NCBI GenBank assembly: GCA_900316115.1 | Contig: ONBN01000023.1 | Location: 1-33,398 of the forward strand | From: an uncultured Eubacteriales bacterium | Lineage (GTDB): Bacteria > Bacillota > Clostridia > Lachnospirales > Lachnospiraceae | DNA length: 33,398 bases | Direction of reading: 5' to 3' | Shown: piece after piece, positions 1-7,687 of the stretch | Numbering within the stretch: position 1 is the stretch's first letter | Layout: every line of letters starts with the position of its first letter | Notes under the pieces: generated by a model | What the model saw: the letters and a program-made list of their open reading frames with translations, nothing else | The model's database searches: none | Told to the model about the DNA's origin: nothing | Position numbers and translations under genes: made by a program

Positions 1-164
1 TTTTCTATTCACTTAACAGATGAAATGCGATAAACAGCTTAAATACAGTAACTATGTGGCTTGCAGCCACTTTCACGATTATGTCGTGAATAATTCAGGT
101 TAAATCTATCCTTACAAAAAATCCCTGCTATACAGCAGGACGAAAAATTACGGTCAAGGGTCTG

Positions 165-1028
165 ATGCTCCATTCGGTTGGGTGTAGTCAGCCGTCTGCA
201 CAAGTCTTTATACGGATGTGGAACAGTCCATCCTATGGAGCTGCCTGTGTCCACGGGTTCATTGACGGCAACACCGGAACTATCTATCAGACGCTCCCCT
301 GGAATCACCGGGGCTGGCATTGTGGATCTGGCCGGAACGGATCCGGAAACAATACTCATATCGGTGTGGAGATGTGTGAGCCTGCAACAATCCGGTATAC
401 AGGCGGCGGTACGTTTACATGCTCCAATTTGGCAGATGCAAGAGCCTGTGCAAGACGTACATATAACGCTGCTGTGGAGCTGTTCGCCTACTTGTGCAAA
501 GAGTATGGCCTTAACCCAATGAAAGACGGCGTGATCCTGTCCCATGCAGAGGGCAATGCAAGAGGGATCGCAACAAACCATGGCGATCCGGAGCACCTGT
601 GGAGAGGACTGGCACTGCCGTACACTATGAACACCTTCCGGAAAGCGGTCAAGCTGAAAATGGAAGGAAAAACCGGAACCGTGCAGGAGCCAGTAAAAGC
701 CGATACCCAGAAGCCGGCTGCAAAGAAATTTTACCGGGTGCGGAAATCCTGGGGAGATGCGGCCAGTCAGTTAGGGGCTTTTGAGAGTCTGGAACTGGCT
801 AAGAAACGGGCAGCACAATCCAAGGGCTACAAGGTCTTTGATTCCAACGGCAAGCAGGTGTATCCGGAAGTAAAATCCACAAGTTCCGGTAAGAAGTCCG
901 TGACTGATCTGGCGAAAGAAGTGATTGCCGGTAAGTGGGGAGTAGGAGAAAAACGGAAAAAGAAGCTGACGGCGGCTGGATATGACTATGCAGCTGTACA
1001 GAAGAAAGTCAATGAAATGTTGAAATAA
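165..1028 (+). CDS. Prophage endolysin, N-acetylmuramoyl-L-alanine amidase (N-terminus damaged)
   Basis: Cleaves the amide bond between N-acetylmuramic acid and L-Ala in peptidoglycan; the phage lysis enzyme. Numbering from the first usable ATG, the amidase_2 fold covers residues 1-165, with a zinc-binding His at LHSVG (residue 3) and the late NHGDPEHLW motif (139-146). A basic SPOR-like stretch follows (about 187-234), then a C-terminal Cpl-7/CW_7 wall-binding repeat (about 246-286: LAKEVIAGKWG and AAGYDYAAVQKKVNEML). The frame is open upstream and encodes the family's expected first beta-strand (KNPCYTAGRKITVKGL), but has no ATG, GTG or TTG start there. An ATG at 81 is followed two codons later by TGA (87-89). 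The ATG at 165 has no good ribosome binding site and lies inside the domain, so the gene is probably inactive. It lies just inside a tRNA attachment site, as lysis genes at a prophage right end do. Confidence 0.8.
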   Translation: MLHSVGCSQPSAQVFIRMWNSPSYGAACVHGFIDGNTGTIYQTLPWNHRGWHCGSGRNGSGNNTHIGVEMCEPATIRYTGGGTFTCSNLADARACARRTYNAAVELFAYLCKEYGLNPMKDGVILSHAEGNARGIATNHGDPEHLWRGLALPYTMNTFRKAVKLKMEGKTGTVQEPVKADTQKPAAKKFYRVRKSWGDAASQLGAFESLELAKKRAAQSKGYKVFDSNGKQVYPEVKSTSSGKKSVTDLAKEVIAGKWGVGEKRKKKLTAAGYDYAAVQKKVNEMLK

Positions 1029-1034
1029 AAAGCT

Positions 1035-1058
1035 CCCGGCAGGTACCCATCTGCCGGG
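1035..1058 (+). terminator. Hairpin after the endolysin
   Basis: A perfect 8-bp GC-rich stem (CCCGGCAG / CTGCCGGG) with an 8-nt loop begins 7 nt after the endolysin stop. The 3' side lacks a strong U-run, so it may be a weak or factor-assisted terminator. Confidence 0.5.
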
Positions 1059-1084
1059 AATCTTCGGGAATTATTTTATCTATC

Positions 1085-1113
1085 TTGACAGAACCTAATA
1101 CCTGATGTAGAAT
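1085..1113 (+). promoter_or_regulatory. Strong sigma-A-type promoter reading into the tRNA-Lys fragment
   Basis: A perfect -35 TTGACA (1085-1090), a 17-nt spacer and a -10 TAGAAT (1108-1113). No protein gene follows on this strand before the terminator at 1242-1278, so the predicted product is an untranslated RNA of roughly 160 nt. That RNA would carry a hairpin at 1144-1164 (CGTAAAA/TTTTACG) and the 3' half of tRNA-Lys. Confidence 0.55.
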
Positions 1114-1188
1114 CTATTTGTCTCAATTGAGTCTCACAAAAATCGTAAAACGCTTGATTTTACGTAGATTTATAGGTGTTAGGCAGGA

Positions 1189-1233
1189 TGACTTTTAATC
1201 AAGTTGTCCGGGGTTCGAATCCCCGATGTCTCA
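1189..1233 (+). other. Partial tRNA-Lys(UUU) 3' half, probable prophage attR site
   Basis: This 45-nt piece contains an anticodon loop CTTTTAA (anticodon TTT), the 3' side of the anticodon stem, a complete T-arm (CGGGG TTCGAAT CCCCG) and the acceptor 3' strand ATGTCTC plus discriminator A. The D-arm and 5' acceptor strand are absent: upstream sequence cannot pair as GAGACAT, and the anticodon stem pairs for only 3 bp. Such 3' halves are typical of attR sites left by elements that integrate into tRNA genes. With the endolysin on its left, it marks the right boundary of a prophage or remnant that extends beyond the window. The host terminator follows directly. Confidence 0.75.
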
Positions 1234-1241
1234 TGAAAAAG

Positions 1242-1278
1242 AAAAACCGTAAATCCTTTATAGGACTTACGGTTTTTT
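1242..1278. terminator. Bidirectional intrinsic terminator (tRNA-Lys / yedF)
   Basis: A long stem (AACCGTAAATCC paired with GGACTTACGGTT, one mismatch) ends in a T6 run at 1273-1278. On the minus strand it is followed by a T-rich run (TTTTTCTTTTT), so it can also end the yedF operon that stops at 1301. Confidence 0.8.
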
Positions 1279-1300
1279 ATGATTAAGCAATACTTTCTTT

Positions 1301-1912
1301 TTATGGTCGGATAATTGATCCGGCTTTTTCCATTGTTTCAACAATTTCATACATATTGGTAACTGTACCAACCAGCAGCTGTTCTTTCAGATTATAGAAA
1401 TCAAGGCAGGTACCGCAGGTCATGATCTTTACGCCCTGTGCTTCCAGGGATTTCAGGTCGTCCAGGGAATCAGATCCTGTGCAGGTAAGATAAGCCCCGG
1501 AATTGTAGCAGAGAATGGTTTCCGGAAGTGAATCCTGCTTTGTAAGAGCGAAGATAAATGCTTTCATTAAAGTCTTTCCAAGCTTCTCATCACCGGTGCC
1601 CATGGTGTTGGCAGAAAGAACTACCACAGTACCCTGTTTACGGGCGTCCGGGCTGCATACAGGTGTTTCTGAAGGGGCTTGTGAGGAAGCAGTTACTTCC
1701 ATAGTTACAGAGTAATTTGTCTCGTTTTCTTTGCTGGAAACAGCTTCAAAGCCTCGACTGGCAGCAAATTTAAGCAGATTCTGTACAGCGATTTCATTGT
1801 CCACAAGAATGGTAAGAGAGCCACCTTGCTGCATTTCTTCAGATTTTTTTTTGGCATTTACAACTGGCAGAGGGCATGCCATACCTCTTGCATCAAAAGT
1901 TACTTTTTCCAT
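1301..1912 (-). CDS. yedF: YedF family sulfurtransferase-like protein (TusA domain + DsrE-like domain)
   Basis: Putative cytosolic sulfur/selenium carrier. Residues 1-75 form a TusA/SirA domain with the CPxP motif at 13-16 (CPLP); Cys13 is the expected persulfide or selenopersulfide carrier. Residues about 95-203 form a DsrE/YedF-type domain with a conserved TCGTCLDFY segment near residue 165. Length 203 aa is typical of the selenium-metabolism YedF family. The start has an AAGGAG site 9 nt upstream. It is the last gene of a three-gene minus-strand operon, directly after a DUF3343 gene, a pairing known from selenium-using bacteria. No selD or selenoprotein gene is visible in this window, so the selenium role is inference. 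Confidence 0.9.
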   Translation of the reverse strand: MEKVTFDARGMACPLPVVNAKKKSEEMQQGGSLTILVDNEIAVQNLLKFAASRGFEAVSSKENETNYSVTMEVTASSQAPSETPVCSPDARKQGTVVVLSANTMGTGDEKLGKTLMKAFIFALTKQDSLPETILCYNSGAYLTCTGSDSLDDLKSLEAQGVKIMTCGTCLDFYNLKEQLLVGTVTNMYEIVETMEKAGSIIRP

Positions 1913-1942
1913 AATATGTCACTCCTTTAAGTTATAAATTAT

Positions 1943-2179
1943 CTAAATCATACATTGATAGATACCTTCGGGTTTAACCTGGATATGCGTTAGCAGGTCT
2001 TGTATAACCTTTTCTTCAGTTACATCTGTACTCCAGGCCAGCCCACAGCTGGCAGAAATCATTCTGGGAACCGGGATCAGACGTCCGGGGATCTGATTTT
2101 CTTTGCAGGACTGCTCCATAGTCAAAGCATCGGTTGTAGAAGAAAAGGTGATCACCAGACGCAATTCCCTGGAGATCAT
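1943..2179 (-). CDS. DUF3343 protein, putative Se/S carrier-like
   Basis: Small 78-aa cytosolic protein with the DUF3343 layout: beta-strand (LRLVITFSST), helix, PGRLIPVPRMISASCG. Cys45 in the SASCG motif is the family's conserved residue and the likely chalcogen carrier. Its ATG overlaps the stop of the upstream serine hydrolase gene (ATGA, 4 nt), with an AGGAG site 8 nt before the start, so the two are translationally coupled. yedF follows 30 nt downstream. The family is often found next to yedF and selenium genes; the biochemical role is unproven. Confidence 0.82.
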   Translation of the reverse strand: MISRELRLVITFSSTTDALTMEQSCKENQIPGRLIPVPRMISASCGLAWSTDVTEEKVIQDLLTHIQVKPEGIYQCMI

Positions 2180-3999
2180 AAAACTGGCTCCTGGCCGTCT
2201 GCAGATTCCGGTAAACAGAGAGTACCCTGAACAACCGGTTCAATGGTTCCTTCCATAAGCCGGTGTACCACTGTCATGCCGCCGTTATCCCGGAAAGTGG
2301 AAAAGATCAGTTTGTTAGCCAGTTCTTCTGTTACAGATTCCAGTCCCTCCATGATCATCCCTTTACCTGGGGTTTCCAGAAAGCGAACCTGGATCTGATC
2401 ATCCTGGAAAAAGATATTGATCTTCCGGCTGACGCATTCTTCCAGGAAGGTAAGGGTAAGCTTTAATACAGGCACATGATTTTCGTCAAAGGTAAATTCC
2501 CCGGATGCAGCGATCAGGTAAGGTTCATCATGAATGGTGAGCCAGGTCTGCATGGGTATGGAAAAACCTATCGGAATTTTGTGAAGGGTATCACCTTCCA
2601 GGAACAGCACGTAAAACACTCCCTTTTCATAAGAAAAAGAGATTTCCTTCAGGCCTTCCGTCATATTATTGTGGAAAACCTGTACAAACAGTGGAAAAAG
2701 GCCAACGGACTGTGGAGAAAGCTGATAAGTTCTGCCATTAAGCTGCTTCATAAAAAGATGAGGATCCGGCTGGCGCACGATGGTACAGGATTGTCTGCCA
2801 TATTTGGAAGATAAGCCTGCCGGTTTTGGCCAGCCGCCATGAATAGCAGGAACTTTACTGCCGGTCTGAATAGAACCGATCAGTTTTTGCAGGATACCAT
2901 AAGCGCTGGGATTCTCCGGAAGCTGTTCCTTTGGCATATATTCCACAGGAAAATATTTGCGGATAATATTCAGCATGACGCAGTTCTGAAACAGTTCGTT
3001 ATTGCCTGCATTGGTTACAAGTACCATGTCCATATCCGGATAAACCACTACATTCTGTCCAAGCATTCCGTTAAATTCAAAGCTTCCGGGACGCTGCTCC
3101 ATCCAGACCTGATAGCCGTAGCCAAATGTGCCAGGGATGCTGTCTATATGCTTTTGTGTGGAAGTTTCTACCCATGCCGCAGGAATGATCTGCTGGCCAT
3201 TCCACATGCCTTTTTGAAGGTAAAGCTGGCCAAGCTTGGACATATCCTCCATGCACAGGAAAAGACCCCAGCCGCCCTTTGTGATCCCCTTGGGGCAGGT
3301 CTCCCATAAATAGCGAGTGATCCCCAAAGGCTCAAAAAGCCGTGGCTTCAGGTAATCTGTAAGAGATTCACCAGTACGTTTGGTCACAATGGCAGACAGC
3401 ACATAAGTATTCAGGCTGTTATACTGGAAAGCAGTGCCAGGGCGGCCTGAAACCTGGGAATTAAGATAGCTTCCCAGCCAGTCATTGCCGGAAACAATAC
3501 CGGATTCATTAAAAGTAACGCCGCTGGTCATAGTAAGAAGATTTTCTACGGTGATGACTGGGCGGAGCACTTTGGTAAGAGGATTCAGCTGATCCTCAAA
3601 GATCTTATATATATTTTCGTCCAGAGTAAGCTTTCCCTCATTTACAAGCAGGCCAATGGCCATAGAGGTAATGCTTTTGCACATGGAATGAGTAATATGC
3701 CACATGCCTGCCGGATAAGGGGCAAAGTTACATTCACAGATCACTTTTCCATGACGCAGCACCATCAGATGATGCATATCCGTGTATTTGGAACTGTAAA
3801 GCTCACGGATCATGGCACAAAGCAGATCTGAAGAAACGCCCTGACTTTCCGGGGTTGCCCTGGGAAAAGGCTGCTCATATGGTAAATCATCTGGGAATTT
3901 TTTCTTTTGTGGAAAAAAATCTACACGGCTTACATTTTCTGTTTTCCCAAGGATCAGATTCATGATCAGTTCTGCTACTGCAAGCTGTTCTTTGGCCAT
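2176..3999 (-). CDS. Serine hydrolase, beta-lactamase/penicillin-binding-protein-like (COG1680) with C-terminal extension
   Basis: Predicted DD-peptidase/esterase-type serine hydrolase of 607 aa. The start at 3999 is chosen because AGGAGG lies just upstream; longer in-frame starts have no such site. The SxxK nucleophile motif is S105-M-C-K108, the second motif is Y193-N-S195 in place of the usual YxN, and a GxxGQ segment stands near residue 320. The hydrolase domain ends near 380, followed by about 220 residues that may form a lipocalin-like or beta-rich tail, as in other COG1680 proteins. No signal peptide or transmembrane segment is evident, so it is probably cytosolic. It leads the operon with DUF3343 and yedF. 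Substrate unknown. Confidence 0.85.
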   Translation of the reverse strand: MAKEQLAVAELIMNLILGKTENVSRVDFFPQKKKFPDDLPYEQPFPRATPESQGVSSDLLCAMIRELYSSKYTDMHHLMVLRHGKVICECNFAPYPAGMWHITHSMCKSITSMAIGLLVNEGKLTLDENIYKIFEDQLNPLTKVLRPVITVENLLTMTSGVTFNESGIVSGNDWLGSYLNSQVSGRPGTAFQYNSLNTYVLSAIVTKRTGESLTDYLKPRLFEPLGITRYLWETCPKGITKGGWGLFLCMEDMSKLGQLYLQKGMWNGQQIIPAAWVETSTQKHIDSIPGTFGYGYQVWMEQRPGSFEFNGMLGQNVVVYPDMDMVLVTNAGNNELFQNCVMLNIIRKYFPVEYMPKEQLPENPSAYGILQKLIGSIQTGSKVPAIHGGWPKPAGLSSKYGRQSCTIVRQPDPHLFMKQLNGRTYQLSPQSVGLFPLFVQVFHNNMTEGLKEISFSYEKGVFYVLFLEGDTLHKIPIGFSIPMQTWLTIHDEPYLIAASGEFTFDENHVPVLKLTLTFLEECVSRKINIFFQDDQIQVRFLETPGKGMIMEGLESVTEELANKLIFSTFRDNGGMTVVHRLMEGTIEPVVQGTLCLPESADGQEPVL

Positions 4000-4208
4000 A
4001 GATAACCTCCTGATATCAGAATTTATTAGTTCCATTATAAAGCTGACAGACAACTCTTTTTCATGCATTATACCCATTTTGTTCAAAAAAAGCAATGTAT
4101 GTCTCTGGACTTTTGCTATATTCATCACAAAATGCTATGCAGGATATTACCCGGATGCAGTAATTTATTATCTTATCTTACGATATACTTACAATCCTGT
4201 GACTTATA

Positions 4209-4237
4209 TTGTATTTTATATGCAATCCCTATATAAT
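4209..4237 (+). promoter_or_regulatory. Sigma-A-type promoter for the DUF975-CmpB gene
   Basis: -35 TTGTAT (4209-4214), 17-nt spacer, perfect -10 TATAAT (4232-4237). It sits 29 nt before the start codon at 4266, in the divergent spacer with the serine hydrolase operon. Confidence 0.6.
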
Positions 4238-4265
4238 AAAAACATTATACGAGGGAGAAAAGAGT

Positions 4266-6101
4266 ATGAACTACAGAAAAACGATAAAAAGAAAGGCAAG
4301 AAATTCTGTCAAAGAGCATTATGGTATCTGGGTAGTGTTGTGCCTGGTGCTTACGATCATTTCTGGCGGAAGGATTGTGGATTACAGTATCGCCAGGACA
4401 GAAGTAACTGCTAGGCTGAATCTTCCATTCAAAGAAAAGGATCCGGTAAGTGAGGAGCTTTACGAGGAAGATCCGGGAATGGGCAGCCAGTTCACTGCCA
4501 TTCTGAAAAATCTGTTTGACGGAAACAGAGAAGAAGGGCAGCGCCTGGCAGATGAACGGATCCAGAAGCAGGTAAAACGGTCAAAGGATAACAGGAAAGC
4601 CGTTTTGGGACACAGTAGAGGAGTGTTTTCAAAGCTGGTGAACAGGATCACTTCCGGAGCCTTTATCGTGTCTATAGCTGTAGGTATTTCCTCTATTGTA
4701 GGGTCAGACAGTGCCGCTGTGATCATATTGATCCTGATCAGTATGGTGATCGTTTTTCTGGTGTGGTTCTTATTTATAAATGTATATAAGGTTATCATGG
4801 TGCGGATGCTTATGGAAGGCATGCGCTATGAAAAAATACATACACAGAGGGTGCTTTTTCTTCTGAAGGTAAGAAAATGGGTACAGGCATGTTTTACCAT
4901 GTTTGTGATGCGGGCATATAAGTTTTTCTGGTGGTTTACCATTGTGGGCGGCCTGATCAAGCATTATTCCTATTTTATGGTTCCCTATATTGTGGCTGAG
5001 AATCCGGAGATAGGGGCAAATGAAAGTATTACTCTTTCCAGAAAGATGATGAAGGGTCACAAATGGGAATTGTTTGTGCTGGAGCTTTCTTTTCTGGGAT
5101 GGGAAATATTGGGTACTGTTACCGGCGGGATCGTGAACATACTTGTAATAAGACCTTATAAAGAAACAACGATGTGTGAATATTATGCCAGACTGCGGAA
5201 GCTGGGAAAAGCAGAGAAGATCCCAGGCAGTCAGCTTTTGAACGACAGGTATCTTTTTGAAGCCCCTGCCCAGGAAATGCTGCTGATGGCATATGGGGAT
5301 GTTATTAAGAAACAGGAAAATGAAGAAGATATCCTGGCACCTATGAGAGGGATCCACAGATTCATGATCAAGAATCTGGGTATTGTATTCTTTGGAGACA
5401 AAAAAGAGCGGGAATTTGAAAAAAAGCAGGCTGAAATGCTGCAGGGTTCAGAACTGCGGGAAGCTTATGAAGGCAAGATCTATCCTACCAGGCTTGGACC
5501 TCTTTCCGAAAAGAATAAAAATACCAGGCAGTGGCTTTCACAGATCAATTATATGCGTTGCTACTCTGTATGGTCTGTGATCATGATCTTTTTTATCATG
5601 TCATTTGGCGGCTGGGTCTGGGAGGTCAGTCTTCATCTGATCACAAACGGAACAGTAGTAAACCGTGGAGTTCTTCATGGGCCATGGCTGCCTATATACG
5701 GCAGCGGAAGTGTACTGATCCTGTTATTGCTGTACAGGTTTCGCAATAATCCTGCAATAGAATTTGTAATGACTATGGTAGTATGTGGTGGGATAGAATA
5801 TCTGACGTCCTATCTTCTGGAACTTGCAAATGGAAAAAGATGGTGGGATTATTCTGGATATTTTCTGAACCTGAATGGCAGGATCTGTGCAGAAGGCCTG
5901 CTGGTCTTTGGGGTAGGAGGCCTGGTGATCATTTATGTGATGGCACCGCTTCTAGATAATCTGGTGCAGCGGATGCATCACAAAATACTTGTGGTATTGT
6001 GTGTAGGGCTGATCTGTGTATTTCTTACAGATCAGGGATATTCAGCCAGATATCCTAACAGCGGAAAGGGAGTTACCACTGTCACAAAGAACCGTGAATA
6101 A
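4266..6101 (+). CDS. DUF975-CmpB fusion integral membrane protein
   Basis: A 611-aa multi-pass membrane protein joining two families. Residues 1-330 resemble DUF975 integral membrane proteins: an N-terminal basic segment (RKTIKRKARNSVKEHYG), several membrane helices, and the hallmark VPYIVAENPEIGANESI ... SRKMMKGHKWELFVLELSF near 240-285. Residues about 425-600 are a CmpB/DUF1113 domain ('putative ABC transporter type IV', PF06541-like) with GGWVWEV, RGVLHGPWLPIYGSG and the conserved YTS-like ... WWDYSGYFLNLNGRICAEG stretch. The start at 4266 has GAGGG upstream and replaces an earlier ATG that would add 19 residues of non-coding character. Function unknown despite the ABC-transporter label; it has no ATPase partner here. 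Confidence 0.85.
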   Translation: MNYRKTIKRKARNSVKEHYGIWVVLCLVLTIISGGRIVDYSIARTEVTARLNLPFKEKDPVSEELYEEDPGMGSQFTAILKNLFDGNREEGQRLADERIQKQVKRSKDNRKAVLGHSRGVFSKLVNRITSGAFIVSIAVGISSIVGSDSAAVIILILISMVIVFLVWFLFINVYKVIMVRMLMEGMRYEKIHTQRVLFLLKVRKWVQACFTMFVMRAYKFFWWFTIVGGLIKHYSYFMVPYIVAENPEIGANESITLSRKMMKGHKWELFVLELSFLGWEILGTVTGGIVNILVIRPYKETTMCEYYARLRKLGKAEKIPGSQLLNDRYLFEAPAQEMLLMAYGDVIKKQENEEDILAPMRGIHRFMIKNLGIVFFGDKKEREFEKKQAEMLQGSELREAYEGKIYPTRLGPLSEKNKNTRQWLSQINYMRCYSVWSVIMIFFIMSFGGWVWEVSLHLITNGTVVNRGVLHGPWLPIYGSGSVLILLLLYRFRNNPAIEFVMTMVVCGGIEYLTSYLLELANGKRWWDYSGYFLNLNGRICAEGLLVFGVGGLVIIYVMAPLLDNLVQRMHHKILVVLCVGLICVFLTDQGYSARYPNSGKGVTTVTKNRE

Positions 6102-6160
6102 AAATTAAGCATATGAGTAAGAAATAAAAGATAAAAAGTAAAAGATAAGAAATAAGAAAT

Positions 6161-6217
6161 AAAAGGGACAGCGTATGATCAGATCGGATACCCAAATGAT
6201 CATTGCCGTCCTTTTTA
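6161..6217. terminator. Bidirectional terminator between convergent genes
   Basis: A long imperfect hairpin pairs AAAAGGGACAGCGTATGATCA (6161-6181) with the reverse complement in TGATCATTGCCGTCCTTTTT (6197-6216), with an A-tract on the left and T-tract on the right. It separates the convergent genes ending at 6101 and 6246. The 60 bp before it are a low-complexity run of AAGATAAAAAGTAAAA-type repeats. Confidence 0.7.
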
Positions 6218-6245
6218 TTTATGCTGGAAATTGTTTGTTATTTGA

Positions 6246-7433
6246 TTACTGGAAATGTACAGTGATGGGGCAGATCTCGCAGTTTGTGCCCACACGCATA
6301 TCCGGTCCCCATATGCCTGCTCCTGAAGTAACGATATTGTGCATATTGCCTTTTTTAAGATAACCAAATGAATTCTCCCAGAACAGATGGATAAACAGGT
6401 TTCCGGGGAAAATCTGACCGTCATGGGTATGTCCGCAAAGATCCAGGTCTGCTCCCGCATCCGCAGTTTCCTGCAGCTGTTTTGGCTGATGGTCAATGAA
6501 AATAACCGGCTTGCTAAGATCCAGGTCTTTGGTCAGCTGTGCCGGGGAAAGCCTTTGCCCGCCAAGCTTATGGGTACGTGAAGAATCGTTTCGCCCTACA
6601 ACATAAAATTTGTCATCGATCAATTCTGCTTCATCTGTAAGAAGATGGATGTTGGCATCCTTAAGCAGCTGTTCCATACGGGGATCTGCCTGATCCTTTT
6701 TCTTTCCTCCAAAAGTAAATCCTACAAGAATCGGTTCATCCAGGTCATGATTGCCCCAGCAGGCATAAACGCCATATTTGGACTTAATGGATTTCAGGGC
6801 GTCACGGACTCCCTCAGGATCACTGATGGCATCATAATCGTTGTCAAAAATATCACCTGCAATACAGACAATGTCCGGATTCTGTGCATTGATCTTTTCT
6901 ACCATCTTCTGAGCATGACGGCAGTTAATGCTGTAACCGAAATGGGTATCTGCAAGAAGCACGATCTTAAGGGAATCCATGTCTTTTACTTTTTTGTTTA
7001 CGGTTACGTCATAGGGCGTTACCTTAATGGTGTTTACATGCAGGATCCCGTAAATACTGATGAGTATGATCAGAGCCATACAGACAAAGCCTGTGATCAC
7101 AAAAGTGCTGCGGAACTCCAGAAATCTGGCATGAAATACATATTTAAGGATCAGACGTCCAAGATCTACGACTACAATTACCAGAAGAATGTAAATAAAT
7201 GTACCGAGAAAATAGTTTCCTGTGTTTTTCAGAATGCGGTGCAGAAATTCCGGCTTATTGATCAGGAAGCCTGTAAGCAGTGAAGAGGCTACCAGAATAT
7301 AAAAGATAATAAATACAGCACGGAAGACTGCAGACTGGAAAATATGGCTGCAGGCACCCATCCAGCGGATCATCCAGCGGACCACATAAACATTCACAAG
7401 AATATAAAATGGTGCCAGTAAAAAAGCTGTCAT
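6246..7433 (-). CDS. Membrane-anchored metallophosphoesterase (calcineurin-like, YkuE/YaeI type)
   Basis: A 395-aa protein with about four N-terminal membrane helices (residues 1-145) and a cytosolic or external calcineurin-like phosphoesterase domain (about 155-395). All metal-binding blocks are present: DTHFGYS (DxH), GDIFDND (GD), GNHDLD (GNHD), and GHTHDGQ (GHxH) near the C-terminus. Members of this family hydrolyse phosphoesters such as UDP-sugar-lipid or nucleotide substrates; the substrate here is unknown. I chose ATG 7433; a TTG six codons earlier is the alternative, and a G6 run upstream could serve as ribosome binding site. It is monocistronic, with its own promoter at 7506-7534. 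Confidence 0.87.
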   Translation of the reverse strand: MTAFLLAPFYILVNVYVVRWMIRWMGACSHIFQSAVFRAVFIIFYILVASSLLTGFLINKPEFLHRILKNTGNYFLGTFIYILLVIVVVDLGRLILKYVFHARFLEFRSTFVITGFVCMALIILISIYGILHVNTIKVTPYDVTVNKKVKDMDSLKIVLLADTHFGYSINCRHAQKMVEKINAQNPDIVCIAGDIFDNDYDAISDPEGVRDALKSIKSKYGVYACWGNHDLDEPILVGFTFGGKKKDQADPRMEQLLKDANIHLLTDEAELIDDKFYVVGRNDSSRTHKLGGQRLSPAQLTKDLDLSKPVIFIDHQPKQLQETADAGADLDLCGHTHDGQIFPGNLFIHLFWENSFGYLKKGNMHNIVTSGAGIWGPDMRVGTNCEICPITVHFQ

Positions 7434-7464
7434 GGTTATGTAACCCCCCAATGTGTGATTTGTT

Positions 7465-7491
7465 GTAGCTGCTCAGTGACTTCACAGCTAC
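7465..7491 (-). promoter_or_regulatory. Inverted repeat in the leader of the metallophosphoesterase gene
   Basis: Perfect 7-bp arms GTAGCTG (7465-7471) and CAGCTAC (7485-7491) around a 13-nt loop. It lies between the predicted promoter at 7506-7534 and the start codon, so it could be an RNA hairpin or an operator. Confidence 0.4.
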
Positions 7492-7505
7492 GGTTTATTT
7501 CGCTT

Positions 7506-7534
7506 AGTATACCTCAATTTTGCTTTGGATACAA
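7506..7534 (-). promoter_or_regulatory. Sigma-A-type promoter for the metallophosphoesterase gene
   Basis: On the minus strand: -35 TTGTAT (7529-7534), 17-nt spacer, -10 TATACT (7506-7511). Confidence 0.55.
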
Positions 7535-7631
7535 TATTGAATCCTGATCTGAGGCATACCCATATATTTTCTATTTAATGAGACATACAGGTTAAAATTT
7601 CGGTTACTGTTCACAGACAATATCCGGTTCA

Positions 7632-7660
7632 GAATAGTTTGCAGGAAAATTCCATATACT
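7632..7660 (+). promoter_or_regulatory. Candidate sigma-E-type sporulation promoter for spoIID
   Basis: GAATAGT (7632-7638), a 14-nt spacer and CATATACT (7653-7660), close to the Bacillus mother-cell sigma-E pattern (ATATT and CATACAAT-like boxes). It lies 28 nt before the spoIID start. spoIID is sigma-E-dependent in Bacillus subtilis, which supports but does not prove the assignment. Confidence 0.45.
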
Positions 7661-7687
7661 GAAAAAAAGACAGCCGGGGACTGGCTT

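Noticed and set aside
39-596. Long minus-strand open frame opposite the endolysin
   Set aside because: It is a shadow of the amidase frame, has no ribosome binding site and no protein-like pattern.
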